The notes: generated by a model from the sequence alone, not told the origin. A stretch of 23,044 bases of DNA from an uncultured Anaeroplasmataceae bacterium (GCA_934229535.1 CAKQDS010000028.1:1-23044), one strand, 5' to 3'; positions 7,131 to 15,412 are shown, counted from the stretch's first letter. Numbers and translations are program-made.

Positions 7131-7801
7131 TCTTGCTCATTATTTACTTTTTTAAAATCAATCATTTCTATAAGCTTATTATATTCCTCTATATGACTTC
7201 CCTTTGGAGCTATATAATTAGGCTCAACAAATAAATTCGTTGACTCATCAAAATAAAAGCCATCATAATATATCTTATCTCCTTGGAAAGCAAAATCAAG
7301 AATTTTTTCTTTAGTAGAATCATCTACTGTATAAAAGATTTCAAAGCCAATAAATTTATCGCATTGATCAATTCCCTTTGTTGGTTCTTCATTTTTAGTT
7401 TCATTAGCTATAGTATCATTATTAGTAAAGTACTTAGAATAATCATCAATTACAACTACCTTATAAGCAGTTTTACCTTCAATTTTAATATAGCCATGAC
7501 CAAATCTAACACCTTTTCTATTAAAGCCTAGGCTAACAAGCTTCTTATCTAATTCATTACTTGTTAATCCTTCATATTTATTTACTGCACATTTTCTAGG
7601 CTTAGCCTTATATCTAAAGGTTCTTGCGATAGCAGAATTAATAGCCATCGTCATAATGACAAAATCAAGCACCATCAAGGCCATAGGTAAGGTATTCTTC
7701 TCACTTCTACTAGTCCATAAAACAAGTAATACTCCTAAAACCAAAGTAATTAAAAAAACAAGCCATAAATAAACTGCCTTTATTTGTTTTCTTTGCTGCA
7801 T
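7121..7801 (-). CDS. unknown two-helix membrane protein
   Basis: A 226-aa protein I do not recognise. Two transmembrane helices lie at about 10-30 (VYLWLVFLITLVLGVLLVLW) and 39-60. A basic stretch FRYKAKPRKC follows and then a soluble, probably cytoplasmic domain of about 150 residues with alternating beta-like segments (GYIKIEGKTAYKVVVIDDYSKYF; KFIGFEIFYTVDDSTKEKILDFAFQGDKIYYDGFYFDE). The ATG overlaps the preceding gene's stop by one base (TAATG), so translation is very probably coupled and the two proteins likely act together. The stop codon is embedded in the terminator hairpin. No catalytic motif is visible. Confidence 0.75.
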   Translation of the reverse strand: MQQRKQIKAVYLWLVFLITLVLGVLLVLWTSRSEKNTLPMALMVLDFVIMTMAINSAIARTFRYKAKPRKCAVNKYEGLTSNELDKKLVSLGFNRKGVRFGHGYIKIEGKTAYKVVVIDDYSKYFTNNDTIANETKNEEPTKGIDQCDKFIGFEIFYTVDDSTKEKILDFAFQGDKIYYDGFYFDESTNLFVEPNYIAPKGSHIEEYNKLIEMIDFKKVNNEQEKK

Positions 7802-8325
7802 TATAATATCTCCTTATCCTTTGCTGCCATATCTAAAAATATAACTCTAGTATAATCAGTATATAATTTATAATAATCTGGCATTATTCTATGATATTCT
7901 AAGACCTTAGTCTTATTTTCAAATAATAATATTTGTCTAAAATGATTTTTTTCTACAACAAAATTCTTTTTAGCATAGGCAATAGTTCTTTCACTATTTT
8001 CCTCAAATACAATTATTTCAATCATTTTAGAATCATTAAATTCATCAAGTGAAAAAGCACCCTCAAAATCTGTCCCCATATTTAAATCTCTTAAATTCTC
8101 ATTTGAATAATCAAATTTAATAAATTCATCATATGATTGAACAAAAATAATTTTACTAAGACACCCCTTATATCCCTTGGCAAAAACCTTATAGGCTTCG
8201 GTATTTAACAAGCATACATATTTTGCATAGGCTAAATCATCATATATTTGTTTAATAGGTTTAACATCATAATAGCCAACCCTATTTCTTTTTGGTTCTA
8301 AATCTTTCTTCTTATTAAAAAACAT
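7801..8325 (-). CDS. unknown soluble protein, first gene of a coupled pair
   Basis: A 174-aa protein I do not recognise. It starts MFFNKKKDLEPKRNRVGYYDVKP, has no signal peptide or membrane helix and is rich in aromatic and charged residues (KIIFVQSYDEFIKFDY; FRQILLFENKTKVLEYHRIMPDYYKLYTDYTRVIFLD). I chose the ATG at 8325 because GGAGGTG lies 5-6 nt upstream. An in-frame ATG at 8358 has no such site and would precede the transcription start implied by the extended -10 at 8349-8354. The stop TAA shares a base with the next gene's ATG. Segments such as the GYYDVKP opening and the FDFAFQGDKIYYDG-like blocks of its partner look beta-rich, and a paralogous relationship between the two soluble parts is possible but not evident. 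Confidence 0.7.
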   Translation of the reverse strand: MFFNKKKDLEPKRNRVGYYDVKPIKQIYDDLAYAKYVCLLNTEAYKVFAKGYKGCLSKIIFVQSYDEFIKFDYSNENLRDLNMGTDFEGAFSLDEFNDSKMIEIIVFEENSERTIAYAKKNFVVEKNHFRQILLFENKTKVLEYHRIMPDYYKLYTDYTRVIFLDMAAKDKEIL

Positions 8326-8348
8326 CAGTGCACCTCCGATTAAAAATA

Positions 8349-8354
8349 ATTTTA
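8349..8354 (-). promoter_or_regulatory. possible extended -10 promoter of the unknown gene pair
   Basis: The minus strand reads TGGTAAAAT, an extended -10, with no convincing -35. The predicted start near 8342 lies between the two possible start codons and favours the one at 8325. Confidence 0.35.
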
Positions 8355-8405
8355 CCATAAATTAAAAATAAATACTAGGAAAAAGAAATAACTTAATATA
8401 TATAT

Positions 8406-8434
8406 TTGCTTTTGAAAATTCAATCAGTTATAAT
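8406..8434 (+). promoter_or_regulatory. promoter of the LD-carboxypeptidase-like gene
   Basis: The -35 is TTGCTT (8406-8411), the spacer is 17 bp and the -10 is TATAAT (8429-8434). A strong AAGGAGG site at 8448-8454 follows, 8 nt before the ATG. Confidence 0.7.
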
Positions 8435-8462
8435 TTAAATATGATTCAAGGAGGAAACACAC

Positions 8463-9470
8463 ATGAAATTACCACCATTTATAAATAAAGGAGATATCAT
8501 ATATTTAGTTGCGCCATCATTTGGTTGTACAACAGAGCCTTATCATACAAGGCTTAATGAAGCTATAAAAAATTTGAGTAATGATGGATATAAAATTATT
8601 ATAGGTAGTAATTGCTACAAAGCTGAGCTACCATATGCTTCTAATACTAAAGAATTACGTGCTAAAGAATTTATGGATGCCTATAAATCCAATGCAAAGG
8701 TTATTTTCTCGGTTGGTGGTGGAGAAATGATGAATGAAATTCTTCCCTTTATTGACTTTGAAGAAATTAAAAATTTACCACCAAAATGGTTTGTTGGCTT
8801 CTCAGACAATACTAATTTAACATACACACTTACTACAATTACACACACAATGAGTCTATATGCAATAAATGCACCTGATTTTGCTTTCAAGCCCTACAAG
8901 GATGCAACACTTGATACCTTACTTTTGTTACAAGGTAAAAAAAATATAATATCTGGTTATAAATATTTTGAAAAGGAAAAAAATAAAAGTGATAATCCCC
9001 TTGCTCCACTAAATTTAACAAATTTAAAAACTATCAAGGCTTATAATAAGGATTTGGAAATTTCTGGTAGACTTCTTGGCGGAAATTTAGATATTTTAAG
9101 AAATCTTTGTGGAACAAAATATGACCAAACAAAAAAATTCATCGAAGAAATCGATGAACCTATAATTTGGTTTTTAGAAGCTTGTGATTTATCACCACTT
9201 GATATAAAAAGAGCAATATTCCAATTAACTGAGGCTGGTTGGTTTAAAACCGCCTGTTGTTTTTTAATTGGTAGATCGCTTTGTATGGATCAAGAAGCTT
9301 TTGGTATTAATGCTTATAATGCCTATGATCAATTAAAAGAAATTTCTAATAATGTATTTTTGGATGTAGATTTAGGTCATATGGCTCCATCTATGCCAAT
9401 GATATGTGGAGCTTTAGCAACTATTAAATATAAATCTAAGCATAAGCTTGAAATTATTTATAAATTATAA
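8463..9470 (+). CDS. S66-family peptidase (LD-carboxypeptidase / MccF-like)
   Basis: A 335-aa serine peptidase of the S66 family. Members are either LD-carboxypeptidases that trim the terminal D-Ala from murein tetrapeptides in the cytoplasm, or MccF-type enzymes that cleave aminoacyl-nucleotide antibiotics; sequence alone does not decide here. The Ser-Glu-His triad is intact: S114 in WFVGFSDNT, E239 in IIWFLEACD and H306 in LGHMAPSMPM. Other family blocks are IFSVGGGEMMNEILPFIDFE, with the usual GG before the nucleophile region, and SGRLLGGNLDILRNLCGT. There is no signal peptide, so it acts in the cytoplasm. It has its own promoter and perfect ribosome binding site and no partner gene, which fits wall recycling better than a microcin cluster. 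Confidence 0.9.
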   Translation: MKLPPFINKGDIIYLVAPSFGCTTEPYHTRLNEAIKNLSNDGYKIIIGSNCYKAELPYASNTKELRAKEFMDAYKSNAKVIFSVGGGEMMNEILPFIDFEEIKNLPPKWFVGFSDNTNLTYTLTTITHTMSLYAINAPDFAFKPYKDATLDTLLLLQGKKNIISGYKYFEKEKNKSDNPLAPLNLTNLKTIKAYNKDLEISGRLLGGNLDILRNLCGTKYDQTKKFIEEIDEPIIWFLEACDLSPLDIKRAIFQLTEAGWFKTACCFLIGRSLCMDQEAFGINAYNAYDQLKEISNNVFLDVDLGHMAPSMPMICGALATIKYKSKHKLEIIYKL

Positions 9471-9471
9471 A

Positions 9472-9560
9472 AAAAGCGCCCCAACCACATCACTATATAG
9501 GCTTAAGGCTGCTACCTTCCGATCCTGACCTGGTTCACCGCAAGTAATTGATTGAGGACA
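9472..9560 (-). ncRNA. ffs: SRP RNA (4.5S-type, small bacterial)
   Basis: The minus strand holds the SRP core GAACCAGGTCAGG followed by the tetraloop and asymmetric-loop region CGGAAGGTAGCAGCC, matching domain IV that binds Ffh. The closing helix pairs CCTCAA near the 5' end with TTGGGG near the 3' end, and a U run follows GGGGCGC. The predicted length of about 86-89 nt from the promoter at 9567-9595 marks it as the short form without the Alu domain, unlike the long scRNA of Bacillus. With Ffh and FtsY it targets nascent membrane proteins to the translocon. Confidence 0.95.
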
Positions 9561-9576
9561 ATAGTTATTGTATCAT
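9548..9576 (+). promoter_or_regulatory. possible promoter of the YihY-like gene, overlapping the SRP RNA promoter
   Basis: On the plus strand, TTGATT (9548-9553), a 17-bp spacer and TATCAT (9571-9576) form a plausible sigma-A promoter. It overlaps the SRP RNA promoter and 5' end on the opposite strand, so the two would compete for polymerase. Confidence 0.35.
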
Positions 9577-9595
9577 ATTTCTAATAAATATGCAA
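9567..9595 (-). promoter_or_regulatory. SRP RNA promoter
   Basis: The -35 is TTGCAT (9590-9595), the spacer is 17 bp and the -10 is TACAAT (9567-9572) within an extended TGATACAAT. The predicted start near 9560 sets the SRP RNA 5' end. Confidence 0.75.
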
Positions 9596-9613
9596 TTGAA
9601 ATAGAGGTAATTT

Positions 9614-10363
9614 ATGTATAAAAAAATAATTGATTTTTATAACTACGCTAAAGAAAAAAAATATACAACCCTAGCAGGTAGTCTTTCCTTCTTTTTTATT
9701 TTATCGTTTGTACCTATAATTTATTTAGCATTAAGTATCTATAATAAAATTATAAATATGCTAAATATGACTATGGAAATCCCCAAAATTTTAGAAAAAT
9801 ATGTGAGCTTTGACTTAAATGCTAAAATATCCATTTTATTTTTAATTACAACGATATATTCATCATCACAATTATTTTTTCAATTAAGAAGAGTTGGCGA
9901 AATTATTTATAAAACAAAAAAAAGAGAAAGAGCAATAAAGCAAAAGCTATTATCAATATTGATTTCTCTTTTATTTATTTTAATTAGCTCAGGGGCCTTA
10001 ATCATATTTAGAATGACCAAGGAAATAATTACAAATATAAGCTATTCAGTTGTAATAAATATATTCTCTCTCTTATTCATTTATCTTGTTTTAATCAGCT
10101 TTATAATTATCGTAAATCAATATGCAACAGCTATTAAATTACACATGCATCAATTAATTTATGGTGTGATTTTTAGTGTTGTTTACATAACAATTGTATC
10201 TATTGGTTATTATCTATATATTATTTTAATTTCAAACTATGAAGCATTATATGGCGTATTTTCAACAATAATCGTTAGTTTCATTTATATATATTTGATG
10301 TTTATTGGTATTATTTTAGGAATAATTATAAATGAAAGAAGAATTACTAATCAACGCTCTTAA
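9614..10363 (+). CDS. YihY/BrkB-family inner membrane protein
   Basis: A 249-aa polytopic membrane protein with about six helices. The opening KKYTTLAGSLSFFFILSFVPIIYLALS matches the family pattern (a Leu-Ala-Gly then an FF/FxLLS-x-P block). YSSSQLFFQLRRVGEIIYKTKKRE corresponds to the conserved loop with an RR pair before the third helix, and HMHQLIYGVIFSVVYI and ALYGVFSTIIVSFIYIYLM match the last helices. The family was once called ribonuclease BN by mistake; its function is not established. At 249 aa it is shorter than the usual ~280-300. A GAGGTAA site precedes the ATG. Its last 17 nt overlap the 3' end of the convergent ABC permease gene. Confidence 0.75.
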   Translation: MYKKIIDFYNYAKEKKYTTLAGSLSFFFILSFVPIIYLALSIYNKIINMLNMTMEIPKILEKYVSFDLNAKISILFLITTIYSSSQLFFQLRRVGEIIYKTKKRERAIKQKLLSILISLLFILISSGALIIFRMTKEIITNISYSVVINIFSLLFIYLVLISFIIIVNQYATAIKLHMHQLIYGVIFSVVYITIVSIGYYLYIILISNYEALYGVFSTIIVSFIYIYLMFIGIILGIIINERRITNQRS

Positions 10364-10371
10364 GTGATTCT
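10340..10371. repeat. inverted repeat across the convergent gene overlap
   Basis: AGAATTACT (10340-10348) and AGTGATTCT (10363-10371) are complementary except for one G-U pair, around a 14-nt loop. The dyad spans the stop codons of the YihY-like and permease genes. There is no clean T run, so it is at best a weak terminator or an mRNA 3'-end stabiliser. Confidence 0.35.
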
Positions 10372-12731
10372 ACCATCTTAATTTTCTTTATTCTTCTAAT
10401 AAATAATAGATCAACAAACATTGAGAAAATGATTGTAAATAAAAATGAAAGTAAATATCTTACAAATGATGCATCAGCAACATAAAACATTCCATTTGAA
10501 GAAATATTTTTAACAATAAAGCCTAATAACAATCTACCAAGACCAAGACCTAAAAGTGTGCCTATTATCGTCATAATAAGTGTTTCACGATAAATATACA
10601 TTGCAGCCTCACTTGGTAAATATCCAAGCACCTTTAGTGTAGCAATTTCTTTAATTCTTTCATTAATATCAATATTGGTAAGGTTATAAATAACAATCAC
10701 TGCTAAAGCAAGTGAGCATATCACAGCAACTATAACAATATAATTGATTGTATCCATCATTGATGAATACATTTTTTTTGTTTGGGCTACAAGCTCAACA
10801 CTATTTATTAAGCCATTTTGTAATAAGCCTTTAGTTAATTCATCAGTATCAACATTAGTTAGGTCATATTTAACATACATAGTATTCTTATTTATATTTG
10901 TTTTACCTATATAAACATAGTTATTTAAATAATTATCAAAAATGCCTGTTATAACCTTAGAAATTGATTTATCATTAACCTTAAACTCTATAGTATCGCC
11001 AATCTTTAATTTATTATTTTTGGCAATTTGCTTACTAATAAAAACTGACTCATTTGTAAATTTCAATAATCTCTTATTATCTTTAAAATTAATAAAGCTG
11101 TTAATTTCTTCATTTGTATAAACAATCATTGAGGCCATACCATTATTTATAACCTCGCCACTATATTCATCAGCATATGTATATTTAGTAAAGCCAAAGC
11201 TTTGATTAGAATAATTATTATTTAGCTTTAAAGAAATATCATAATTAAAAATCTCACCATATTGTTTATTTGCAATATTAAGTGATGGCTTAATTGTAAG
11301 AGCACAAAGTAGTAAGGCACTACAGCCACCAACACCTAAAATCATCACAAAGAAATTCTTTTTATATCTAAAAACATTTCTAATGCTAGATTTAAATTTA
11401 AATTTTAGATGCTTCCAAATAAAGCCAACCCTTTCTAATAATATTCTCTTACCAGGCTTAGGGGCCAAAGGAGCAAGAAGCATATTAGGCTTTTCCTTAA
11501 GTGTTTTGTTACAAACATAAATTGTTACTAATAAAATAGCAACAAGCATTGTGAGAACTGCTGGAAAAATATATTCTGCACAAAATAATATTTTATATTT
11601 AGGAATAAAATAAAGGGTTGAATAGGAGTAAATAACAATATAAGGTAGAATAAAGATACCAAGTATAGTTCCAATTATCCCACCAATACCGCAGGCAATC
11701 AAAACATAAATAATATATTTTATAAGAATTATTTTTTTACTATAACCAAGTGATCTTAAGCAGCCTATACTACTTCTATCCTCGCTAACCATTCTTGTTA
11801 TAGTTGTTAAAGAAACTAAAGAAGCAATTAAAAAGAAAAATATTGGAAACACTAAAGAAATCTTTTTAACCATATCAATTTTTTGACTATATGATAAATA
11901 GCTAAAATTACTATTTCTTGTTAAATTATAAAAATTAGCCATATTTACAAAGCTATTTATTGCTTCATCGCTGTAGCCAAAAATCATCATTTCATGCTTA
12001 ATATTAAGAATTCTTTCATTAAATATTTCATTTATATAAATATTAAGCTTATTTATATCCTCATTAAGAAGCTTATCATATTTTTTACTAAAGGTATTTA
12101 GCTTTGTTAAATTATAAAAATTCACATTAATATCACTAAATTCACTAGTATCCTCATTAATGTACATTATAATTTCTAGCTTACCGCTTCCAACATTAAC
12201 CACTTCTCGTTCAAAGGCGATATAGGCTGGACTAGCAACTATACCAACAACATTATAGGTGACTTCATTATAAAGAATATCTTCACCAATTTTTATATCC
12301 AGTAAAACACCATTACTTCTTTCAACTACACATTCATTAGCATTTTTAGGAAATCTTCCTTCTATTAGCTCAAGCTTATCTGTTGTAGCATATTCCATTC
12401 CTTTATTGATTAATCTAGTGGTATATTCACCACTATTATAATTTGTAATCAAATCATAGGAAGAATAGCCCTCAACAATTGCCTCATCACGTAAGGACTC
12501 TCTTAATTTAATTACATCATCCTTACTAAAGCCAATCGTACTTTTAATATCAACATCATGGAATGCCATTTTATCATAATAGTTATCCATTGTAGCCCTT
12601 AAATCAGGATTACTAGACATAAGGCCAACTAAAAAGCTTACACCTAAGGCAACAATAGCCATTATTGCAACAAGCTTAGAAATATTTTTCTTAATATCTG
12701 TTCTAATTGATTTTTTATAAGCACTTTTCAT
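10347..12731 (-). CDS. FtsX/MacB-type ABC transporter permease with two FtsX modules
   Basis: A 794-aa membrane protein. One helix near residues 20-40 is followed by a large extracytoplasmic domain (~45-290) and a three-helix FtsX core (VFPIFFFLIASLVSLTTITRM, then helices after KYIIYVLIACG and PAVLTMLVAILLV). A second copy follows: a helix near VMILGVGGCSALLLCAL, another extracytoplasmic domain, and a last three-helix FtsX core (SLALAVIVIYNLTNIDINERIKEIATLKVLGY is diagnostic). Such permeases move substrates by mechanotransmission, in roles such as antimicrobial peptide resistance, lipoprotein handling or hydrolase activation. The substrate here is unknown. The start at 12731 has GGTGAT 4 nt upstream and lies 5 nt past the ATPase stop; an in-frame GTG at 12743 overlapping the ATPase gene is less likely. 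Confidence 0.9.
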   Translation of the reverse strand: MKSAYKKSIRTDIKKNISKLVAIMAIVALGVSFLVGLMSSNPDLRATMDNYYDKMAFHDVDIKSTIGFSKDDVIKLRESLRDEAIVEGYSSYDLITNYNSGEYTTRLINKGMEYATTDKLELIEGRFPKNANECVVERSNGVLLDIKIGEDILYNEVTYNVVGIVASPAYIAFEREVVNVGSGKLEIIMYINEDTSEFSDINVNFYNLTKLNTFSKKYDKLLNEDINKLNIYINEIFNERILNIKHEMMIFGYSDEAINSFVNMANFYNLTRNSNFSYLSYSQKIDMVKKISLVFPIFFFLIASLVSLTTITRMVSEDRSSIGCLRSLGYSKKIILIKYIIYVLIACGIGGIIGTILGIFILPYIVIYSYSTLYFIPKYKILFCAEYIFPAVLTMLVAILLVTIYVCNKTLKEKPNMLLAPLAPKPGKRILLERVGFIWKHLKFKFKSSIRNVFRYKKNFFVMILGVGGCSALLLCALTIKPSLNIANKQYGEIFNYDISLKLNNNYSNQSFGFTKYTYADEYSGEVINNGMASMIVYTNEEINSFINFKDNKRLLKFTNESVFISKQIAKNNKLKIGDTIEFKVNDKSISKVITGIFDNYLNNYVYIGKTNINKNTMYVKYDLTNVDTDELTKGLLQNGLINSVELVAQTKKMYSSMMDTINYIVIVAVICSLALAVIVIYNLTNIDINERIKEIATLKVLGYLPSEAAMYIYRETLIMTIIGTLLGLGLGRLLLGFIVKNISSNGMFYVADASFVRYLLSFLFTIIFSMFVDLLFIRRIKKIKMVESLKSVD

Positions 12732-12736
12732 CTTTA

Positions 12737-13438
12737 TCACCACTCAATTTCTGATATTGGCGTAGGATTTTCATTATATTCTTCTTTTACAATGGTTCCG
12801 TTTTTTAAATAAAGCACATGGTCTGCCATTGGAGCAATTGCTAGGTTATGGGTAATAACAATAACTGTTTGATTATTAAGCTTAGCACTATCATATAAAA
12901 GCTGTAATATTTGCTTACCAGTTTCATAATCAAGAGCTCCTGTTGGTTCATCACAAAGTAAAATCTTGGGGTTTTTGGCAAGTGCACGAGCAATACTTAC
13001 ACGCTGCTGCTCACCACCACTTAATTGAGCCGGAAAATTATTCATTCTATTTTCTAAGCCTACAGCCTTTAAAACCTCAATAGGATCAAGTGGATTTTTG
13101 CATATTTCAATAGCTATCTCAATATTTTCTAAGGCTGTTATATTAGGCATTAAATTATAAAATTGAAAAACAAAGCCAACATCATAACGTCGAAAAAGAG
13201 TTAATTTTTTATCATTATATTCTTCAATATGCTTTCCATCAACAATAATGCTTCCTGATGTAGGTGACTCCATTCCTCCGAGTAAATTTAATAGTGTTGT
13301 TTTTCCAGCACCACTTGGCCCAACAATAACACAAAATTCATTTTTATTTATATTTAAATTAATGTTATTATTGGCATAGATTTTATTATCCGCTACCTCA
13401 TATATTTTGCTAACATTTTTAAATTCAACATAACTCAT
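12737..13438 (-). CDS. MacB/LolD-type ABC transporter ATPase
   Basis: A 233-aa ATP-binding subunit, the normal size for a stand-alone MacB-type ATPase. Walker A is GPSGAGKTT (40-48), the Q-loop glutamine is in FQFYNLMP (Q92), the signature is LSGGEQQR (139-146), Walker B is ILLCDEP with the catalytic Glu and D-loop GALD (159-170), and the H-loop His is H197 (VITHN). FQFYNLMPNITALENI is typical of this subfamily. It lies 4 nt after the mnmE stop with AAGTGAT before the ATG, and 5 nt before the permease, so it is translated as part of the yggS-mnmE operon. It drives the two-module FtsX-type permease encoded next. Confidence 0.95.
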   Translation of the reverse strand: MSYVEFKNVSKIYEVADNKIYANNNINLNINKNEFCVIVGPSGAGKTTLLNLLGGMESPTSGSIIVDGKHIEEYNDKKLTLFRRYDVGFVFQFYNLMPNITALENIEIAIEICKNPLDPIEVLKAVGLENRMNNFPAQLSGGEQQRVSIARALAKNPKILLCDEPTGALDYETGKQILQLLYDSAKLNNQTVIVITHNLAIAPMADHVLYLKNGTIVKEEYNENPTPISEIEW

Positions 13439-13442
13439 AACA

Positions 13443-14777
13443 TCACTTCCCTAAACAAAATTTTGAAAATAAAGAATCAATTAATTCATCATCATAGGCT
13501 TCACCAGTAATTTCTCCAAGTAAGTCAAAGGCATCCTTAATATCTATTTCAATCAAAGAGGAATCAAGTGTTGCTAAACAGCCCTCTTTTGCATTTTTTA
13601 AAGACTCTAACGACTTTTTCATTAAGCTTATGTGTCTAGAATTAGCTAAATAATTATTATCAATAGGATTAAATTCATTGATGTGTACCATTTGCTCTAT
13701 TCTTTCCTCTAGCTTTACCATTCCTTCTTTATTAGAGGTAGAAATACCAATCATCTCCTCATCCATTTTAAATGCTGGATTAAGGTCAATTTTATTATAA
13801 ATAATAATTCTTTTTTTAGCCTTTGTTTCCTCTAAAATTTTATAATCATAATCGTCAAGTGGTCTACTACTATCTAATACTACAAAGACAATATCAGCCT
13901 CATTCATTGCCTTAATCGATCTTTTGATACCAATTTGCTCAACAAAATCATCACTATTTCTAATTCCTGCAGTATCAATAAAGCGAAGTGTTACATTATT
14001 AAGACTAAGCTCACCCTCAACCATATCTCTTGTTGTACCCTCTATACTAGAAACAATAGCCTTATCCTCATCTAAAAGCATATTTAAAAGACTAGATTTA
14101 CCAACATTGGGCTTACCAACAATTGCTACCTTAATACCCTCTCTTACAATTTTTGCTACTCTTGAATTATTTAAGATATCCTTCATTTTTTCAATAAGCA
14201 AATCAACCTTAGGCATAATATTATGGTAATCCATAGTTATTGCATCCTCATATTCTGGATAATCAATATTAACCTCAATAGAGGCTAGAATATTTAAGAT
14301 TTCCTCACGAAGCTCTTTAATCATTTTTTTAGTATGACTATGAAGACTACCCTCTGCCGCTTTCAAAGCCATTTTATTGCTGGCAGCTATTATATCCATA
14401 ATTGCTTCACTTTGTGTTAAATCAATTTTATGATTTAAAAAAGCTCTTTTACTAAATTCACCAGGCTCAGCCATTCTAAAGCCAGCATCAAGTAAGGTCT
14501 CTAAAACTAAATTGGTAACTAAAATACCACCATGACAGCTAATCTCGCAGCAATCCTCACCATCAAAGGAATGAGGAGCCTTAAAGACGCTTACTAAAAC
14601 CTCATCAATTATCTCACCATTATTAACGATATTACCATAGCTTATGGTATAGCCTTCTTTTTTTAGCTTTCTATCAAATACCCTTTCCACTAAATTAATA
14701 GAATCAGGACCACTAACTCTTATTACACTAATTGCACCACTTCCATACGGAGTGGCTATTGCTACTATATTATCCAT
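13443..14777 (-). CDS. mnmE: tRNA modification GTPase MnmE (TrmE)
   Basis: With MnmG (not in the window), MnmE makes the cmnm5 modification at U34 of tRNAs reading NNA/NNG codons, using 5,10-methylene-THF, glycine, FAD and GTP. At 444 aa it is near normal. The N-terminal THF-binding domain opens DNIVAIATPYGSGAISVIRVSG; the inserted G domain has GKPNVGKSS (221-229), GTTRDMVEG, DTAGIR and NKID; the C-terminus ends CLGK, the C-(I/V/L)-G-K motif needed for modification. I place the start at 14777 because GGAGG lies 6 nt upstream and that Met begins the conserved N-terminus; longer in-frame reading extends into yggS. The ATG comes one base after the yggS stop. Confidence 0.96.
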   Translation of the reverse strand: MDNIVAIATPYGSGAISVIRVSGPDSINLVERVFDRKLKKEGYTISYGNIVNNGEIIDEVLVSVFKAPHSFDGEDCCEISCHGGILVTNLVLETLLDAGFRMAEPGEFSKRAFLNHKIDLTQSEAIMDIIAASNKMALKAAEGSLHSHTKKMIKELREEILNILASIEVNIDYPEYEDAITMDYHNIMPKVDLLIEKMKDILNNSRVAKIVREGIKVAIVGKPNVGKSSLLNMLLDEDKAIVSSIEGTTRDMVEGELSLNNVTLRFIDTAGIRNSDDFVEQIGIKRSIKAMNEADIVFVVLDSSRPLDDYDYKILEETKAKKRIIIYNKIDLNPAFKMDEEMIGISTSNKEGMVKLEERIEQMVHINEFNPIDNNYLANSRHISLMKKSLESLKNAKEGCLATLDSSLIEIDIKDAFDLLGEITGEAYDDELIDSLFSKFCLGK

Positions 14778-14778
14778 A

Positions 14779-15396
14779 TTAATCCTCCATAAACAAAATA
14801 CTACCAAGCCTTATATAGGTAGGCTTAAAGCATAATGCCTCTTCATAGTCAGATGACATACCAAACGATGTCATCGGTAAATTATATTTCTTTGATAATT
14901 CACTTATTTCTTTAAAATAAGCCATTTTTTCCAGGTGAGATAAACCGTTTTTTAAAATAGTCATCAAGCCAACAATTCTAACCATAGAATATTTTTTAGT
15001 TTCAGCAAGAAATTCTTCAAGTTCATTTGGCTTTATTCCATATTTATTTTCATCACTAGAAATATTAACCTCAATAAAGCAATTAAGTGGCTTATTACAA
15101 TACCTCTCAATATATTCTAATAACAAAATATTATCTAAGGAATGTAGATAATCAATCTTTCCTAAAACATATTTAGCCTTATTTCTTTGAAGATGTCCTA
15201 TAAAATGCCAGGTAATATTATAGCCATTTAATACGTTATATTTACCAAGAAAGCTATCAACTCTATTTTCTCCAAAATCATGAATACCTAGATTATAAAG
15301 TTTTACCATACTAGATACATCAGCATATTTACTAGCCGCAATTATTTTACTATCCTTGGCCTTTAAAATTAAATCCCTTACCTTATTTTCATTCAT
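14779..15396 (-). CDS. yggS: YggS/PROSC-family PLP-binding protein
   Basis: A 205-aa single-domain TIM-barrel protein binding pyridoxal 5'-phosphate and buffering the PLP pool; loss in other bacteria disturbs vitamin B6 and amino-acid balance. The Schiff-base lysine is K23 in AASKYA. The conserved blocks FGENRVD, WHFIGHLQRNKAKY, EVNISSDENKYG, GLMTI and MTSFGMSSDYEEA, plus the late R-x-G (YIRLGS), are all present. It is somewhat shorter than the usual 220-235 aa. The start has GGTGAG about 5 nt upstream and a -10 (TATAAT, 15413-15418) just before. It leads the yggS-mnmE-ABC run. In Bacillus-type genomes yggS usually sits with sepF/ylm genes; here it sits with mnmE. Confidence 0.93.
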   Translation of the reverse strand: MNENKVRDLILKAKDSKIIAASKYADVSSMVKLYNLGIHDFGENRVDSFLGKYNVLNGYNITWHFIGHLQRNKAKYVLGKIDYLHSLDNILLLEYIERYCNKPLNCFIEVNISSDENKYGIKPNELEEFLAETKKYSMVRIVGLMTILKNGLSHLEKMAYFKEISELSKKYNLPMTSFGMSSDYEEALCFKPTYIRLGSILFMED

Positions 15397-15412
15397 TTAA
15401 CTCACCATCCTC

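Noticed and set aside
8463..9470. MccF immunity gene of a microcin C cluster
   Set aside because: The fold family fits, but no microcin biosynthesis or export gene is nearby, so an LD-carboxypeptidase or general S66 role is the safer call.
10340..10371. Bidirectional terminator between the YihY-like and permease genes
   Set aside because: The stem has a wobble and a 14-nt loop, and no continuous T run follows on either strand, so I list it only as an inverted repeat.
13924..14229. Plus-strand open frame of about 100 codons inside mnmE
   Set aside because: It lies wholly antisense to the conserved GTPase domain of MnmE and has no ribosome site or promoter.
14778..14807. Longer N-terminus for MnmE starting inside yggS
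   Set aside because: The extra 10 residues overlap yggS and lack a ribosome site, whereas GGAGG precedes the conserved MDNIVAIATP start.
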